40,945 bases of DNA from a virus. Location of the stretch: IMG/VR virus record IMGVR_UViG_3300025120_000156, positions 1 through 40,945 of that record, one strand, 5' to 3'. The position numbers were made by a program, and so were the translations under genes. Below, one piece after another: positions 1-8,970 of this stretch (the first letter of the stretch is position 1; every line of letters begins with the position of its first letter). The notes under the pieces are model-generated. The model saw only the letters and a list, made by a program, of their open reading frames with translations, was not told the origin of the DNA and did no database searches.

Positions 1-1041
1 AGGAGAAAGGTTATCCTTTGCTTCTAAATCAGAAATTTTTTGATAATTAGCCTCTAAACTAGCTTGATTAGAAGTGAAGTTTTTAATAAAAGCAGCTCTT
101 TTGCCCTGTGGCATAGCTTTCGCTAACGTAGCTATTTCGTTTTTACTTAACAATATACTAGGGTCGGCTTGTTGTTTTACCGCCATTTCTGCTGCTTTTG
201 TTATTTCAGGATCGCCGTAGTCTCCTTTTGTGTAGTCTTTTTTTTCAGGTTCCGCAGGAAAAAAAGACTGATTGCCTTCTCCTTCTTTGCTTACAGCCTC
301 TCTTGCTGCAGCTGCTCCTGTTATATCTTCGGCTTCTAGTCCGTCATCCATGTTAGCAATTGCTTCTTTTTCTTCAGGGGGTCTATTTTTATTTATTATT
401 TGAATAATTTCTCCCATACCATTTGAAGTTTGTTCTGGATCATCCACATTTTCATCACCTAACAATTTTCCAGCTGCACCATATGCTTGATCAAATTGGG
501 TATCTAATTGGTTACCTATAGTTTTTCCTACTGCTCTTCCAGTAAGGCCGCCCCTTTGCAATAAATTTTCAGATTGAGCTTCATAAAAAGCGACTAACTC
601 CTCTTTAGTTAAAGTCACCGGCGCGTCATCTGGATCGCCACTTCGTCTCCCTGTTACGGGTTTTATTTTTCCCCTATGGTCTCTAATGTTAAATGTATAA
701 GTACCATCTTTATTTTTAGTAGGGGCTAACAAAGTTCCGCGTTGTTTAGTTCCAAATTGATCTTTAAATTGATTTGCAACAGAAGCGGTGTTTAAAAAAT
801 TAACATACTGACTGGCTATATTTGGGTCATGCATAGCAGATAAACCGCTTGTTTTATTTAAACGCCCTGAAGGGTCAAATATTTTTTCGTTGTTATGTAG
901 TTCACTTATGGTGTCAGAAATTTTATTTTTGTTAACATCCATACGGGCTTGATCAGCTTTTGCTCTATTGTAATTAGATGTGTTTCTTGCACCAATTTGA
1001 TTTGTGTAAGCTGCTAAAAAATCACCAAATTTACTTGCCAT
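1..1041 (-). CDS. Internal virion-like protein, 3' end cut by the window edge
   Basis: An open frame starts at 1041 and runs off the left edge after 347 codons without a stop. The protein is hydrophilic and rich in Ala, Asn, Gln, Lys and Asp, with no signal peptide or membrane segment. It lies 9 bases after two Ala/Gln-rich proteins, at the end of the visible head module, where podoviruses usually encode internal virion (ejection) proteins. I recognise no catalytic motif. The internal-virion role is inferred from position and composition only. If the window were a closed circle, this frame would continue without a stop into the gene at the right edge; a missing segment is at least as likely. 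Confidence 0.6.
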   Translation of the reverse strand, partial: MASKFGDFLAAYTNQIGARNTSNYNRAKADQARMDVNKNKISDTISELHNNEKIFDPSGRLNKTSGLSAMHDPNIASQYVNFLNTASVANQFKDQFGTKQRGTLLAPTKNKDGTYTFNIRDHRGKIKPVTGRRSGDPDDAPVTLTKEELVAFYEAQSENLLQRGGLTGRAVGKTIGNQLDTQFDQAYGAAGKLLGDENVDDPEQTSNGMGEIIQIINKNRPPEEKEAIANMDDGLEAEDITGAAAAREAVSKEGEGNQSFFPAEPEKKDYTKGDYGDPEITKAAEMAVKQQADPSILLSKNEIATLAKAMPQGKRAAFIKNFTSNQASLEANYQKISDLEAKDNLSP

Positions 1042-1050
1042 AATCTATAC

Positions 1051-1629
1051 CTAAATTGCAAACGCTAGAATAGCTGCACTTGCTAATGAACTACCCATCC
1101 CAACCATGTTAGAAGTATGTTGTGCTTTTGCATTTTTATATGCTGCGGCTTTTGATGCAGCGTTTGCAGAAGCAGTGCCTAACCCCTCGATTGAAGACCT
1201 ATTTACGCCCTGTCCTATATTAATTAAGTCTGCTAGCGTGCGTTGGTTAATATCTTTTTGTGCAATACGCGCAGTGTTTAAACCACCAGCTAAGCCAAGT
1301 TGACCCTGTCTTTGATTAGCAACTTGTTGTTGTTGTCTTTGAGCAACACTTAATCCAGCCCCGCCGTAACGAGAGATGTTTCTTTCTTGTACACCCCTTG
1401 CAATTTCTGTTTGTTTAGCTGCGTCTTCCGGTGCTCTATCTACTAAAGAAGTATCATTTCTAGCTTCAATTAATTCTTTTTCAAACCCACTAAAATCTTG
1501 AAGATAACTTTCGTAATCTTGTCTTGTTATATTAGCAAAAGTTTTTTCTGGGTCATCTACACTTGGCAAAGTAGAAGTTGAAAAACTTCTAGTTTGGGCC
1601 ATATTACTTTGATAGTCTTGTAAAGCCAT
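1051..1629 (-). CDS. Ala/Gln-rich putative internal virion protein
   Basis: 192 residues. The start at 1629 overlaps the previous stop by one base (TAATG), so translation is probably coupled. The middle (about 95-125) is Gln-rich and the C-terminus (about 150-192) is Ala/Ser-rich, ending in a hydrophobic stretch that could associate with membrane. This resembles small podovirus internal virion proteins such as the T7 gp14 class in size, composition and place, but I see no diagnostic motif. It belongs to the leftward late operon after the adaptor proteins. Confidence 0.65.
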   Translation of the reverse strand: MALQDYQSNMAQTRSFSTSTLPSVDDPEKTFANITRQDYESYLQDFSGFEKELIEARNDTSLVDRAPEDAAKQTEIARGVQERNISRYGGAGLSVAQRQQQQVANQRQGQLGLAGGLNTARIAQKDINQRTLADLINIGQGVNRSSIEGLGTASANAASKAAAYKNAKAQHTSNMVGMGSSLASAAILAFAI

Positions 1630-2270
1630 TAATAACCACTCCCGCCACCGCTTGAAACCTCTGGTCCCTTTCCTGTAGTATCAATTGACCCATCATTGGG
1701 TTTAAATAGTCTACTAAAAAACCCAGGTTTATTTAAATCAGAAGCTCCACTATAACTACTTAAGTTATCTTGGCCTTGTGCTATTAATGCACTTCCAATT
1801 TGTTCAGCAGCATTAAATTTAGCTTGTCTAACCATTTGTTTAGATTTTGCAGCTTGTAAATCTTTTGTGTTCTGTATTCTTGATGCTTGTGCTAATCCAG
1901 ACATAGCTTCGCCGGCTTGCCCACGTGCGGTTCCCAAAACCCCAGTTTGTTGTTTTCTAGAAGCTGCTAACCCTTGCGCACTTGCAGCGGCCATTTGTCC
2001 AACTGCGGCTGATGCTAAATCAGCGGCTTGGTCTACAGACTTAGTGCCAGCTAAAGACGGGCCTTGGCCTGTTAAAGACTGCATAGTATCAGCACCTGCA
2101 ACTCCACGAGCTACTCCGCCTAAATCTTCTTGCATAGACTGATCACGCATCTCCCTAAGCAAGGGTGCGTAATTTTCATTAAAGTAATTTTTTTCTGCTT
2201 GCGCTACAGAAGCTTGTGTTTTTTCTGCTTCGCTTGCTTTGTACTCTGATGCTTTTGGTTTACTACTCAT
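1629..2270 (-). CDS. Ala-rich putative internal virion protein
   Basis: 213 residues, starting at 2270 with a 4-base ATGA overlap with the upstream GNAT-like gene. It has a Lys/Glu/Ala-rich N-terminus, an Ala/Ser/Gln-rich helical centre (about 80-170) and a Gly/Ser-rich tail. The composition resembles the neighbour encoded at 1051-1629, and both probably belong to the ejection apparatus. No enzyme motif is visible. The role is inferred from gene order: capsid, adaptors, then internal virion proteins. Confidence 0.6.
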   Translation of the reverse strand: MSSKPKASEYKASEAEKTQASVAQAEKNYFNENYAPLLREMRDQSMQEDLGGVARGVAGADTMQSLTGQGPSLAGTKSVDQAADLASAAVGQMAAASAQGLAASRKQQTGVLGTARGQAGEAMSGLAQASRIQNTKDLQAAKSKQMVRQAKFNAAEQIGSALIAQGQDNLSSYSGASDLNKPGFFSRLFKPNDGSIDTTGKGPEVSSGGGSGY

Positions 2271-2710
2271 ACTTCTTTTTTATAAACATAACTTGTTAAC
2301 TTAAATCCATTAGCAGTTGCAGTCTTTGCCCATCCTGGGCGACTTGTGTGAAACTCAATAACCTTCACATTTTTTTCTAAAGCTAGTTTGTCTAAAAAAC
2401 TAAAACCAGCTTTAACATAATTATACTCTGGTTTTTGGTAAGTTGCCCATACAAAAAGCGTAGGTTCTCCACTAGGATCAGCTATAAAAGAACATACTAC
2501 AAATCCAATATACTCATCTTCTTTGTAAAACATATACAAAGTTGCGCTGCTATTGCGCAACGCTAAATATACATCTGCTGGTATCCAGTCTGAGTAGCTT
2601 TTATTTCTTATAACCTGTAAATCAGGTTCTATTGTTGTATATGCATACCCAATTTCATCTACTGGTATTTCTTCAATAGAGATGCCATTAATAGTCAATC
2701 TCTGAACCAT
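2267..2710 (-). CDS. GNAT-like acetyltransferase-fold protein in the head module
   Basis: 147 residues. The layout resembles a compact GNAT fold: strands around 75-85 (EDEYIGFVVCSF) and 96-103, a helix around 113-125, then a strand-helix ending with a 'TATANGFK' segment typical of the last GNAT helix and strand. The acetyl-CoA loop (Q/RxxGxG/A) is not clear, so activity is uncertain. The start overlaps the upstream adaptor gene by 23 bases. GNAT-like proteins occur in this position in several podoviruses, where they are virion-associated rather than metabolic. Fold assignment is by eye. Confidence 0.5.
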   Translation of the reverse strand: MVQRLTINGISIEEIPVDEIGYAYTTIEPDLQVIRNKSYSDWIPADVYLALRNSSATLYMFYKEDEYIGFVVCSFIADPSGEPTLFVWATYQKPEYNYVKAGFSFLDKLALEKNVKVIEFHTSRPGWAKTATANGFKLTSYVYKKEV

Positions 2711-3371
2711 ATCTCTTATATCGTTTACGAGGAGACATTCCTGCTCCTTTATATTTTACAACTCTACGTACTCCTAAATCTCCGCCCCTAGCTTTTAACT
2801 CAGCTTGTATAATTTCTTGATTAAATAAACTTAAATAATCTGCTGCCGCTTGTGGGTCAGTCCAATCTTTTGCCGGTATTCTAAGCAATCTATATAAAGT
2901 TCCATAGACAATCCCATCTCGATAACTGTTAGAAAAAGTTGTATCAATATTACTAGTTGTTCTGCTTGGTTTTAAAGCAACAGCTAGCAAAAGGCCATTA
3001 TTAATAGCACTTCCAGGAATTGGAACTACCCAGAAGGTGTTAGGTGTTTTTTGTAGATACACTTGTGGGAGAGCTGTTTTATCTCTCCAATCGGGATAAT
3101 TTAATTCTAAACTTCTTGGGCTAATAGGATCTAAGTCGTCGCCATCATAGGTCATCCACAATATCTGATGCACATCTGTGCCGGAAGGTTGATCAAATTC
3201 ATATTCGAACACGCCTGTAATAGTTGTAATAGGATCTAAATCATATACATAAGCTTTTGACCTTTCTGCAAACTCTATACAAGCGGACCGTAAAGTAGAC
3301 TCAATTAAAGAGTCCGGACAATTAGGAACATAAGGAAGTATGTCTTTTACTAAAGAATTAAAAGAGGCCAT
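2688..3371 (-). CDS. Head-tail adaptor-like protein
   Basis: 227 residues. It begins with a helical segment typical of podovirus connector or adaptor proteins ('DSLIESTLRSACIEFAERS', about 19-37), followed by a beta-rich middle and a basic C-terminus (ARGG, RKRYKRYG). Proteins of this kind in P22-like and T7-like phages join the portal to the tail tube. It starts 1 base after the upstream 239-residue protein, which has a similar plan, so the two probably form successive connector rings. The assignment rests on layout and gene order. Confidence 0.6.
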   Translation of the reverse strand: MASFNSLVKDILPYVPNCPDSLIESTLRSACIEFAERSKAYVYDLDPITTITGVFEYEFDQPSGTDVHQILWMTYDGDDLDPISPRSLELNYPDWRDKTALPQVYLQKTPNTFWVVPIPGSAINNGLLLAVALKPSRTTSNIDTTFSNSYRDGIVYGTLYRLLRIPAKDWTDPQAAADYLSLFNQEIIQAELKARGGDLGVRRVVKYKGAGMSPRKRYKRYGSEIDY

Positions 3372-3372
3372 T

Positions 3373-4092
3373 TTATACTCCTACTCCTTGAACAGGTAGT
3401 GGTGCAGTGTTTTGTCCATTCCTGTCAAAATTTGGGTTTACTAAATTTTTAGAGTTTATGCCAGTAGATACACTATTTAAAAACAATTGATAATGTTGGC
3501 TGGCTCTTTGTGCATTTCCAGCGAATTCAGCATCTTTTAAATAACATCTGTATAGAACATAGTCTATAAGAGCATTACCATAAATGTCATCCATTCCGAT
3601 AGTACTACTAGTAGAACTTAAGTCTGTAGGAACATCAGAATAAACAATTTCTATGTAAGCATTAACCCCAGATTTAACTCCTGGGTATACATAAAACTTT
3701 TTAGGGTCATCCGGATCAAAAATATAATGTTTTATTACAGTGCCATGCGCAGCATCTCCTGTAACAGTTGGGTTATGCCAGTCAGGTTCTATTGAATTTA
3801 AAATATCTGAATCTACTAATCTAATAGCCCTGCCACCAGTTGCGCCATCTTGATTGCTAGACATATTGCGAACTACTTTAATTAACGTTAAACCAGGAAC
3901 AGTTTGTTCTGTACCAGTAGCAAGTGAATTGTTCACATGTTTTGCTGTTGCTTCTGGTTTAAAATTAACTACTTCTCTTTGTGCATCATTAATATAACGA
4001 AGCAACTCAGCTGAAGTCCAACGAACGCCTGTAGTATCTTGCAGGCTGTCCTGAATTCTAGATATTAAATTTGCGCCCGTTAGTGTGCTCAT
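3373..4092 (-). CDS. Head-tail adaptor-like protein (DUF6682-like)
   Basis: 239 residues. The N-terminal helices 'LISRIQDSLQDTTGVRWTS' and 'ELLRYINDAQREVV' are the signature I associate with the DUF6682 phage family, usually placed next to capsid genes and thought to form the head-tail connector. A beta-rich middle (about 85-170) and a C-terminal helix containing 'YVLYRCYLKDAEFAGN' follow. It overlaps the upstream 95-residue gene by one base (TAATG). Family naming is from memory; the position between capsid and internal virion proteins supports it. Confidence 0.65.
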   Translation of the reverse strand: MSTLTGANLISRIQDSLQDTTGVRWTSAELLRYINDAQREVVNFKPEATAKHVNNSLATGTEQTVPGLTLIKVVRNMSSNQDGATGGRAIRLVDSDILNSIEPDWHNPTVTGDAAHGTVIKHYIFDPDDPKKFYVYPGVKSGVNAYIEIVYSDVPTDLSSTSSTIGMDDIYGNALIDYVLYRCYLKDAEFAGNAQRASQHYQLFLNSVSTGINSKNLVNPNFDRNGQNTAPLPVQGVGV

Positions 4093-4379
4093 TATTTTTT
4101 AGTCGTTTTCTTTACCACTTTTTTCTTTGGGGTTGGCTTCACTGGTTCTTCAACCGGAGTGGGTTCAACTATTACACCCTCAGAAATTTCAAGCTCTTCA
4201 TTAATTGGAGAGCCAATTTTTTTGTTCTTAATATCATTAGGTTTATGTTCTGTGCAACCTTCTTGCAAGCAGAGGTAACCTAAATCGTCTCCAACTTCTT
4301 TCGGTACGCCAGCTTCCAGTCTGATTGATGCGCCCCAGGTTGTTGAAATGTACCTATCTATATCTGATATTACTATCAT
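4092..4379 (-). CDS. Small protein with Pro/Lys-rich tail, next to capsid gene
   Basis: 95 residues. The N-terminal half is folded-looking and contains two Cys (about 37 and 42). The C-terminal half is disordered, with repeated Pro-Val/Glu-Pro and a Lys-rich end. AAAGGAG precedes the start by 7 bases. It is first after the capsid gene, and a terminator-like hairpin (4393-4421) lies just before it, so it may be expressed less than the capsid. It could be a head-completion or decoration protein. I do not recognise the family. Confidence 0.6.
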   Translation of the reverse strand: MIVISDIDRYISTTWGASIRLEAGVPKEVGDDLGYLCLQEGCTEHKPNDIKNKKIGSPINEELEISEGVIVEPTPVEEPVKPTPKKKVVKKTTKK

Positions 4380-4392
4380 AATTTACTCCTTT

Positions 4393-4421
4393 AAAAAGGG
4401 GTGGCCCAACATGAGCCACCC
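4393..4421 (-). terminator. Intrinsic terminator after the capsid gene
   Basis: On the minus strand GGGTGGC and GCCACCC form a 7-bp stem with a 9-base loop, followed by C and five T. It lies between the capsid stop (4434) and the ribosome site of the next gene (4379). It probably makes transcription partly stop after capsid, raising capsid output over the connector genes. Confidence 0.75.
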
Positions 4422-4433
4422 ACAAAAGCATAC

Positions 4434-5579
4434 TTAGTATGCAACATCCAATCTAATGACACCAAAGTCTTCAACGCCACTGTTGTAGTCGCTGTTGAAC
4501 TTAGGCTTCTTAAGACCAAAGATTTTACCAATGGAGATACCATTTTGGTTACCGTAGTCGAAAGTATCTTCAACTATTTGTGGTAAACCAATATCTGCCA
4601 TAGCAAGAGCTTGAGCTCCACAGAATAAACAAGCAGAGCCATTGATGTTAGCATCAGCACCCCATTTGTATCCATTAGAACCGGCGTTAGCAGAAGCTCC
4701 AGAAGTTGCATTCTCTGTATTGAATACATGTCTGAACTCATGAACCATAACACCATCAACCATTAGACTTGAAGAACCTGAGAACAAGCTTGAGCTTGGT
4801 CCTCTGACTCCAGCATTTCTGACGTTAGCCAAGAAATCTGAATCAAGTTTAAGGTCAGCCATTACTTGAGGTGATACAAATAAATGGTATACCTCATCTC
4901 CACCTGCGCCTCTTACTCCACGAATGTAGTTGTCTTTAGCAAAAGCTTTAAGAGCAACAATACACTCGTAAGTGATAGTGTCAGCAGCTGCAACTGCAGT
5001 TACGTCACCAGCAACAAGTTTACTAGTAGCATCCCATCTTCTATGTCTGTTAGAAGTCGGGGCTGTTACGTCTCCACCAAAAACCATGTCGCCAAGATTT
5101 TGTCCTGAATTCAGAACTGGTCTTAAAGCACCACTGTTTTTGAGGGTGTAAGAAATACCAGAAAGCGTTAAGAACGCTAATTGGTCAATACGATCTGCCA
5201 TTGCGTAAGCAAGTGCGTCACGTGAGTTCTCACGGAAATTAACAACTGATTTTTGATCAGCAAGACGACCTGAAAGTCTGTTTGCAAATCTTAATTGATC
5301 GAGTTGTACAACAATGTCGTAGGCTCTTAAAGTCTCTTCATTACCTTCTAAAGTGTTGTCTCCAATGATACCGTCACCAGACATATCGGCAAGAAGAGTT
5401 AAAACCGCTCTTGCTCCTTTTTCTGATTGAGTAAGTTCAGATATTCTCTGAACCATTGCATTAGATCCGCTACCTGCGAATTGGTTAATGAAAGACATAT
5501 TCCTAGCGACACGCCAAAAATCACGAGACCAGATCGTTAATTGTTCGCTGGTCAACGCGCTAAAGTTTGTGTTAGCCAT
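4434..5579 (-). CDS. Major capsid protein (DUF4043 / N4 gp56-like)
   Basis: 381 residues from the ATG at 5579, preceded by GGAGG with 8-base spacing; a TTG five codons upstream is in frame but lies inside that ribosome site. The protein resembles the DUF4043/N4 gp56-type capsid family: an N-terminal 'WSRDFW' helix, the acidic 'DGIIGDNTLEGNEE' loop, a 'VQLDQLRFANRLSGRLADQ' segment, and a late 'HEFRHVF' segment. It forms the icosahedral shell. It follows the scaffold gene after a 198-base structured leader and is followed by an intrinsic terminator, the arrangement expected for a highly expressed late gene. Confidence 0.85.
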   Translation of the reverse strand: MANTNFSALTSEQLTIWSRDFWRVARNMSFINQFAGSGSNAMVQRISELTQSEKGARAVLTLLADMSGDGIIGDNTLEGNEETLRAYDIVVQLDQLRFANRLSGRLADQKSVVNFRENSRDALAYAMADRIDQLAFLTLSGISYTLKNSGALRPVLNSGQNLGDMVFGGDVTAPTSNRHRRWDATSKLVAGDVTAVAAADTITYECIVALKAFAKDNYIRGVRGAGGDEVYHLFVSPQVMADLKLDSDFLANVRNAGVRGPSSSLFSGSSSLMVDGVMVHEFRHVFNTENATSGASANAGSNGYKWGADANINGSACLFCGAQALAMADIGLPQIVEDTFDYGNQNGISIGKIFGLKKPKFNSDYNSGVEDFGVIRLDVAY

Positions 5580-5594
5580 TGGGCTATCCTCCAA

Positions 5595-5792
5595 ATAAAA
5601 TTAAAATAACCAGCCGACTTATTGGAGCGGCTCATTGCCCGTATACCCTTTTTCGTTGGGAAACGTTCTCATAATTTTACGAACATGACGTCGACCAGTT
5701 TTACGCCATGATAGGCGAATACGTTTTTTTACCGTAACGACTCGTGCTAGATATCGGACTAGCGACCGAATACTTATATCTTATACTAAGCC
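5595..5792 (-). promoter_or_regulatory. Structured non-coding leader between scaffold and capsid genes
   Basis: No reading frame of useful size. Short inverted repeats follow one another: TCGG/CCGA near 5754-5769, TACG/CGTA near 5720-5737, CGCC/GGCG at 5704-5717, GTTC/GAAC near 5665-5684, and AGCCG/CGGCT at 5612-5632. On the minus strand the last is followed by a T-rich stretch ahead of the capsid ribosome site. It may be a leader controlling capsid mRNA stability or a weak attenuator. No convincing promoter was seen. Confidence 0.4.
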
Positions 5793-6860
5793 TTAACCAA
5801 AGTCACCACGCATTCTGCGAAGTGTTTCAGCAGGAAGAGCATCAAACTCTTCACTTGATAATAAAGATAAATCAACTTTTTTCTCGCCTTTTGAATTTGC
5901 TCCCTCTCCTTTCATAGCAGGGGGTTGTGATTCTGCGGCTTGTAATTTTTTACTTACAGTAGAAGCTTGTTTTTTTTGTTGTAAAACAGGATCTGATTTT
6001 GTTTCAGGTGCTGCTTTTAACAATTCAGGCTTTTTAACTGCTAAAGTGTATTCTGTTGCTTTTGCTAACGCATCGGCAGCAGTATAACCCTGTACAGTAA
6101 ACGCATCCCGAAGATCTATAACCTCAGCTTGTAAATCAGCATCAAAATCAGCACTATTTTCATTTAAAATAGGAAAAGTAGCTTCAATTTCGGCTGCTTT
6201 AGCTTGCAATTCAGTCATTTCTTGACTTTGTTGCACTGTTTGGCCCATTTTTGCTTGTACTTCGAACATAAACTGTTCTTTTTCAGCATTTCTTATCTCA
6301 CTTCGTAGCGCAACAGCTTTTTCTGTCTCACCATTAAGCACTAAATCTTGATATTCAACCTCTTTTTCATCAAAACTGTACTCAGGAGCGTTTTCTAAAG
6401 CTTGTTTTTCTGCTTCTGTAGCTTCGTTTAGCTTTTTTTGCATTGCTTTGTTTTTAGCCAACACTTCATCGAGTCTAGACTTAGGCACCATAGGTGCTTT
6501 TGGTTCTTCTACTTTGTTTTGTTGAGCAAGGCCTTGCTCGCTTCCTTCAACTGGCTGAATATCTGGTTGTGCAACTTGCTCGCTGTCTTCAACCACTCCT
6601 TCTTCGCTATCAGTTTCTGGTTCTGCTTCTGCTTCTGCTTCTGTTTCTGGTTCTGGTTCTTCTTCAACAACCTCCTCTTCTGGAGCGGCGTCAACTTCTT
6701 GTTCGACTTCTTCATTTTCTTCCTCCGGAACGTCATCAAAATTAAGATCTACTTCAAATGCTTTTGCTTCTTCTTCTGAAACAGGGTCTGCACCCGGCAT
6801 TACATCCATTACCAGTTCTTCGACTTGCGTTTCCGCAGTTGCTTTTTTACTTTTAGCCAT
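5793..6860 (-). CDS. Capsid scaffold (assembly) protein
   Basis: 355 residues. The first 110 residues are extremely acidic with many Glu-Pro and Glu-Ala repeats; the rest is mostly predicted helix or coiled coil rich in Glu, Ala, Lys and Gln (about 120-300), ending in a short C-terminal domain containing 'EEFDALPAETLRRMRGDFG'. This composition, and its place between portal and capsid genes, fits a scaffold that is lost on maturation. The start at 6860 overlaps the portal end by 8 bases and has CAGGAGG upstream. A run of hexanucleotide repeats encoding Glu-Ala lies near 6630. Confidence 0.8.
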   Translation of the reverse strand: MAKSKKATAETQVEELVMDVMPGADPVSEEEAKAFEVDLNFDDVPEEENEEVEQEVDAAPEEEVVEEEPEPETEAEAEAEPETDSEEGVVEDSEQVAQPDIQPVEGSEQGLAQQNKVEEPKAPMVPKSRLDEVLAKNKAMQKKLNEATEAEKQALENAPEYSFDEKEVEYQDLVLNGETEKAVALRSEIRNAEKEQFMFEVQAKMGQTVQQSQEMTELQAKAAEIEATFPILNENSADFDADLQAEVIDLRDAFTVQGYTAADALAKATEYTLAVKKPELLKAAPETKSDPVLQQKKQASTVSKKLQAAESQPPAMKGEGANSKGEKKVDLSLLSSEEFDALPAETLRRMRGDFG

Positions 6861-8970
6861 TCTTATTACCTCCTGTAGGTTTCATGGCGGCAGTTGCCAA
6901 TTTAGCGGCTGCCTGGGTTTCAGTTTGTCCTCTACGGACTTCATTTGTCATTCCTGACAATCTTTCTCTCAATTCAAGCTCTTCTTGCTTCATTTGAATT
7001 TTACTTTGTAGCTCAGCCACTTTAAGTTGTGGATCTGCAGCTTCGCCTTGAGCCTTAGCCATATTAAGTTGGGCAGTAGATTCAAGAGTTTTAACTTCTG
7101 CTTCAAGTTTGGCAATTTCAAGTTGTGTTTGTCTAATTCTAGATTCCATTTCAAACTGAGCCAACTGCGCTTGTTCTGGAGTTGGTGGTTCAGTACCTTG
7201 CATCTGTCTAATACGTTGTGCAATATCTCCTTTACGTGCAAGATGTGAGTAATCAACAATTAAATCATCTGGTATTGGTACGCCCGCTTGACGTAATTGA
7301 ATTGCTTCAGCAAATTGAACTTCGTCAAAGTTATCTCTAGATGGAGCAGTTGCAATAACAACATCATACTCTCCCAAAGTTAAATCATTTATGATTTGCC
7401 CTTCAGGAGTGACTTGATTTACTGCCATCGGTTCTCTTGGTTTAAATGGATTTGACTCATCGGTAATTTGGATAACTCGCTCTTCGGTATAATACCGTTG
7501 TACAAGGTTCAATACTTTTTCTGCCAAGTATTGTCTTGTCTTTTTCAAATTATCCAAAGGAACTTGAATCATTAAAACGCCACGATTTTGTTTTGCTTGA
7601 ATTGCAACGCCCGATACTTCGGCCCCATCTGTTCCTAACATAGCGTCACTTATGCCACTAATTTGTTTTATATTGGAAGCAGCTTTTTGTGCAATTCTAT
7701 CTAGACCAGTTGGTATTTGGTTGGGTGGTATTTTACCTGGAGGAGTACTTCCTCGATTAAACTCAAGTACTAGTCCAGTTTCTGCGCCGTGTTCTTCTAG
7801 ATCATCCGCGTTCATTCCGGTTAAAGAACCAGATTCTACAATCCAACCACTGTTAGCAGTTGTATTTACTATGTGTAACTCTTGAGATGAAATTTTGTTT
7901 AGTTGTTCTTGAGGTGATATTAAGTTTCGCACCATGCCAAAAGGTTTACCTCTTCTCCAATACGGAAAATAAGGAACTAAAGTAAAATGTTCATAAGGAG
8001 ACCAGTCGTCGTGTAGTACTACTGTGTCTGCTGTTACCGTCCAGCGAACCGCTCGCATTTTTTTCTCTACTATATAGAGACCATAATCGTCAGCAAATTT
8101 TTCTCTTTTCTTTTTAGTCCAGTCATATGGTACGGGTCTTTGGTCCCCAGATACCGGATCAACATAAAGTATGCAATCTTTTAATTTATAGTGTTGTCTT
8201 TCAACAACTCGTATAGATCTTAAAGCTCTCGCATCCTCTGGGTTATTTGGATAGTCGCTACCATGATAATTTTCTTGATCAGTGTCTCCATAAGTTTCTT
8301 CTTCATACTCCATGGAATCTGCACCAAGAGTTGTACCAACCTCAGCAATCATTCTTAACTTATCTGCTTTGTCTTGCCCGTATGTTTCTTCTATCTCTTC
8401 AAGACTCATCCACTTACTTTCAAATATTTCATTCCAAGTTCTTGGATCATATTCTTTAGCATCAGGGTCAATAATAATATCTAAAGGATCTTTAGTTTCT
8501 ATTCTTACTTCGCCATTTATGTGATCAGAAAAATCTACTCGTACATCAAACCAACCACGGTCTTGAATTAACCCATCAGAAAAAGCTTGGCTTTCTAACC
8601 ATTCTAGTTTGTTGTTATCTGAAATTTGCATGTATAACCGTGTTAATACATCAGCTATTTCTTGATTGCCAGTTCCTCTAGGTTTAAATTGTACATCTGC
8701 TCTTCGCGTACTTTGTTCACCAAGAACTGTGTTAACTGTAGGTAAGATTGTGTTGATTGTTAATGCTGGTCGACCCTGGTCGTCGAGCGCTGATATATCA
8801 GCTTCGTCCCATTGTTCGCCGCGATAAAACGCGTCGCATTTTTGTGCCATGTCGACGTAGTCTAAATGCCCATGATCTCTGGCTCGGGTATAGGCTTCCC
8901 ATTGCCGTTTAGCAAGAGTCTGTTCTTCCCCTGCGCTAAGATTCTTTTTCTTTTTTTTATAATCTGCCAT
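6853..8970 (-). CDS. Portal protein (P22-like family)
   Basis: 705 residues, similar in length to the P22 portal. After a Lys-rich start it shows the 'AFYRGEQW' and 'RPALTINTILPTVNTVLGEQ' region (about 47-90) typical of P22-family portals, then 'DPLDIIIDPDA' (about 160-170). The C-terminal 120 residues (about 580-690) form a long Gln/Glu/Lys-rich helix consistent with the portal barrel. Twelve copies form the DNA channel and docking site for terminase. The start is coupled to the terminase stop through TAATG at 8970. Confidence 0.85.
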   Translation of the reverse strand: MADYKKKKKNLSAGEEQTLAKRQWEAYTRARDHGHLDYVDMAQKCDAFYRGEQWDEADISALDDQGRPALTINTILPTVNTVLGEQSTRRADVQFKPRGTGNQEIADVLTRLYMQISDNNKLEWLESQAFSDGLIQDRGWFDVRVDFSDHINGEVRIETKDPLDIIIDPDAKEYDPRTWNEIFESKWMSLEEIEETYGQDKADKLRMIAEVGTTLGADSMEYEEETYGDTDQENYHGSDYPNNPEDARALRSIRVVERQHYKLKDCILYVDPVSGDQRPVPYDWTKKKREKFADDYGLYIVEKKMRAVRWTVTADTVVLHDDWSPYEHFTLVPYFPYWRRGKPFGMVRNLISPQEQLNKISSQELHIVNTTANSGWIVESGSLTGMNADDLEEHGAETGLVLEFNRGSTPPGKIPPNQIPTGLDRIAQKAASNIKQISGISDAMLGTDGAEVSGVAIQAKQNRGVLMIQVPLDNLKKTRQYLAEKVLNLVQRYYTEERVIQITDESNPFKPREPMAVNQVTPEGQIINDLTLGEYDVVIATAPSRDNFDEVQFAEAIQLRQAGVPIPDDLIVDYSHLARKGDIAQRIRQMQGTEPPTPEQAQLAQFEMESRIRQTQLEIAKLEAEVKTLESTAQLNMAKAQGEAADPQLKVAELQSKIQMKQEELELRERLSGMTNEVRRGQTETQAAAKLATAAMKPTGGNKNG

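Noticed and set aside
6509-6779. Long frames on either strand across the Glu-rich scaffold region
   Set aside because: They are shadows of the low-complexity codons of the scaffold gene.
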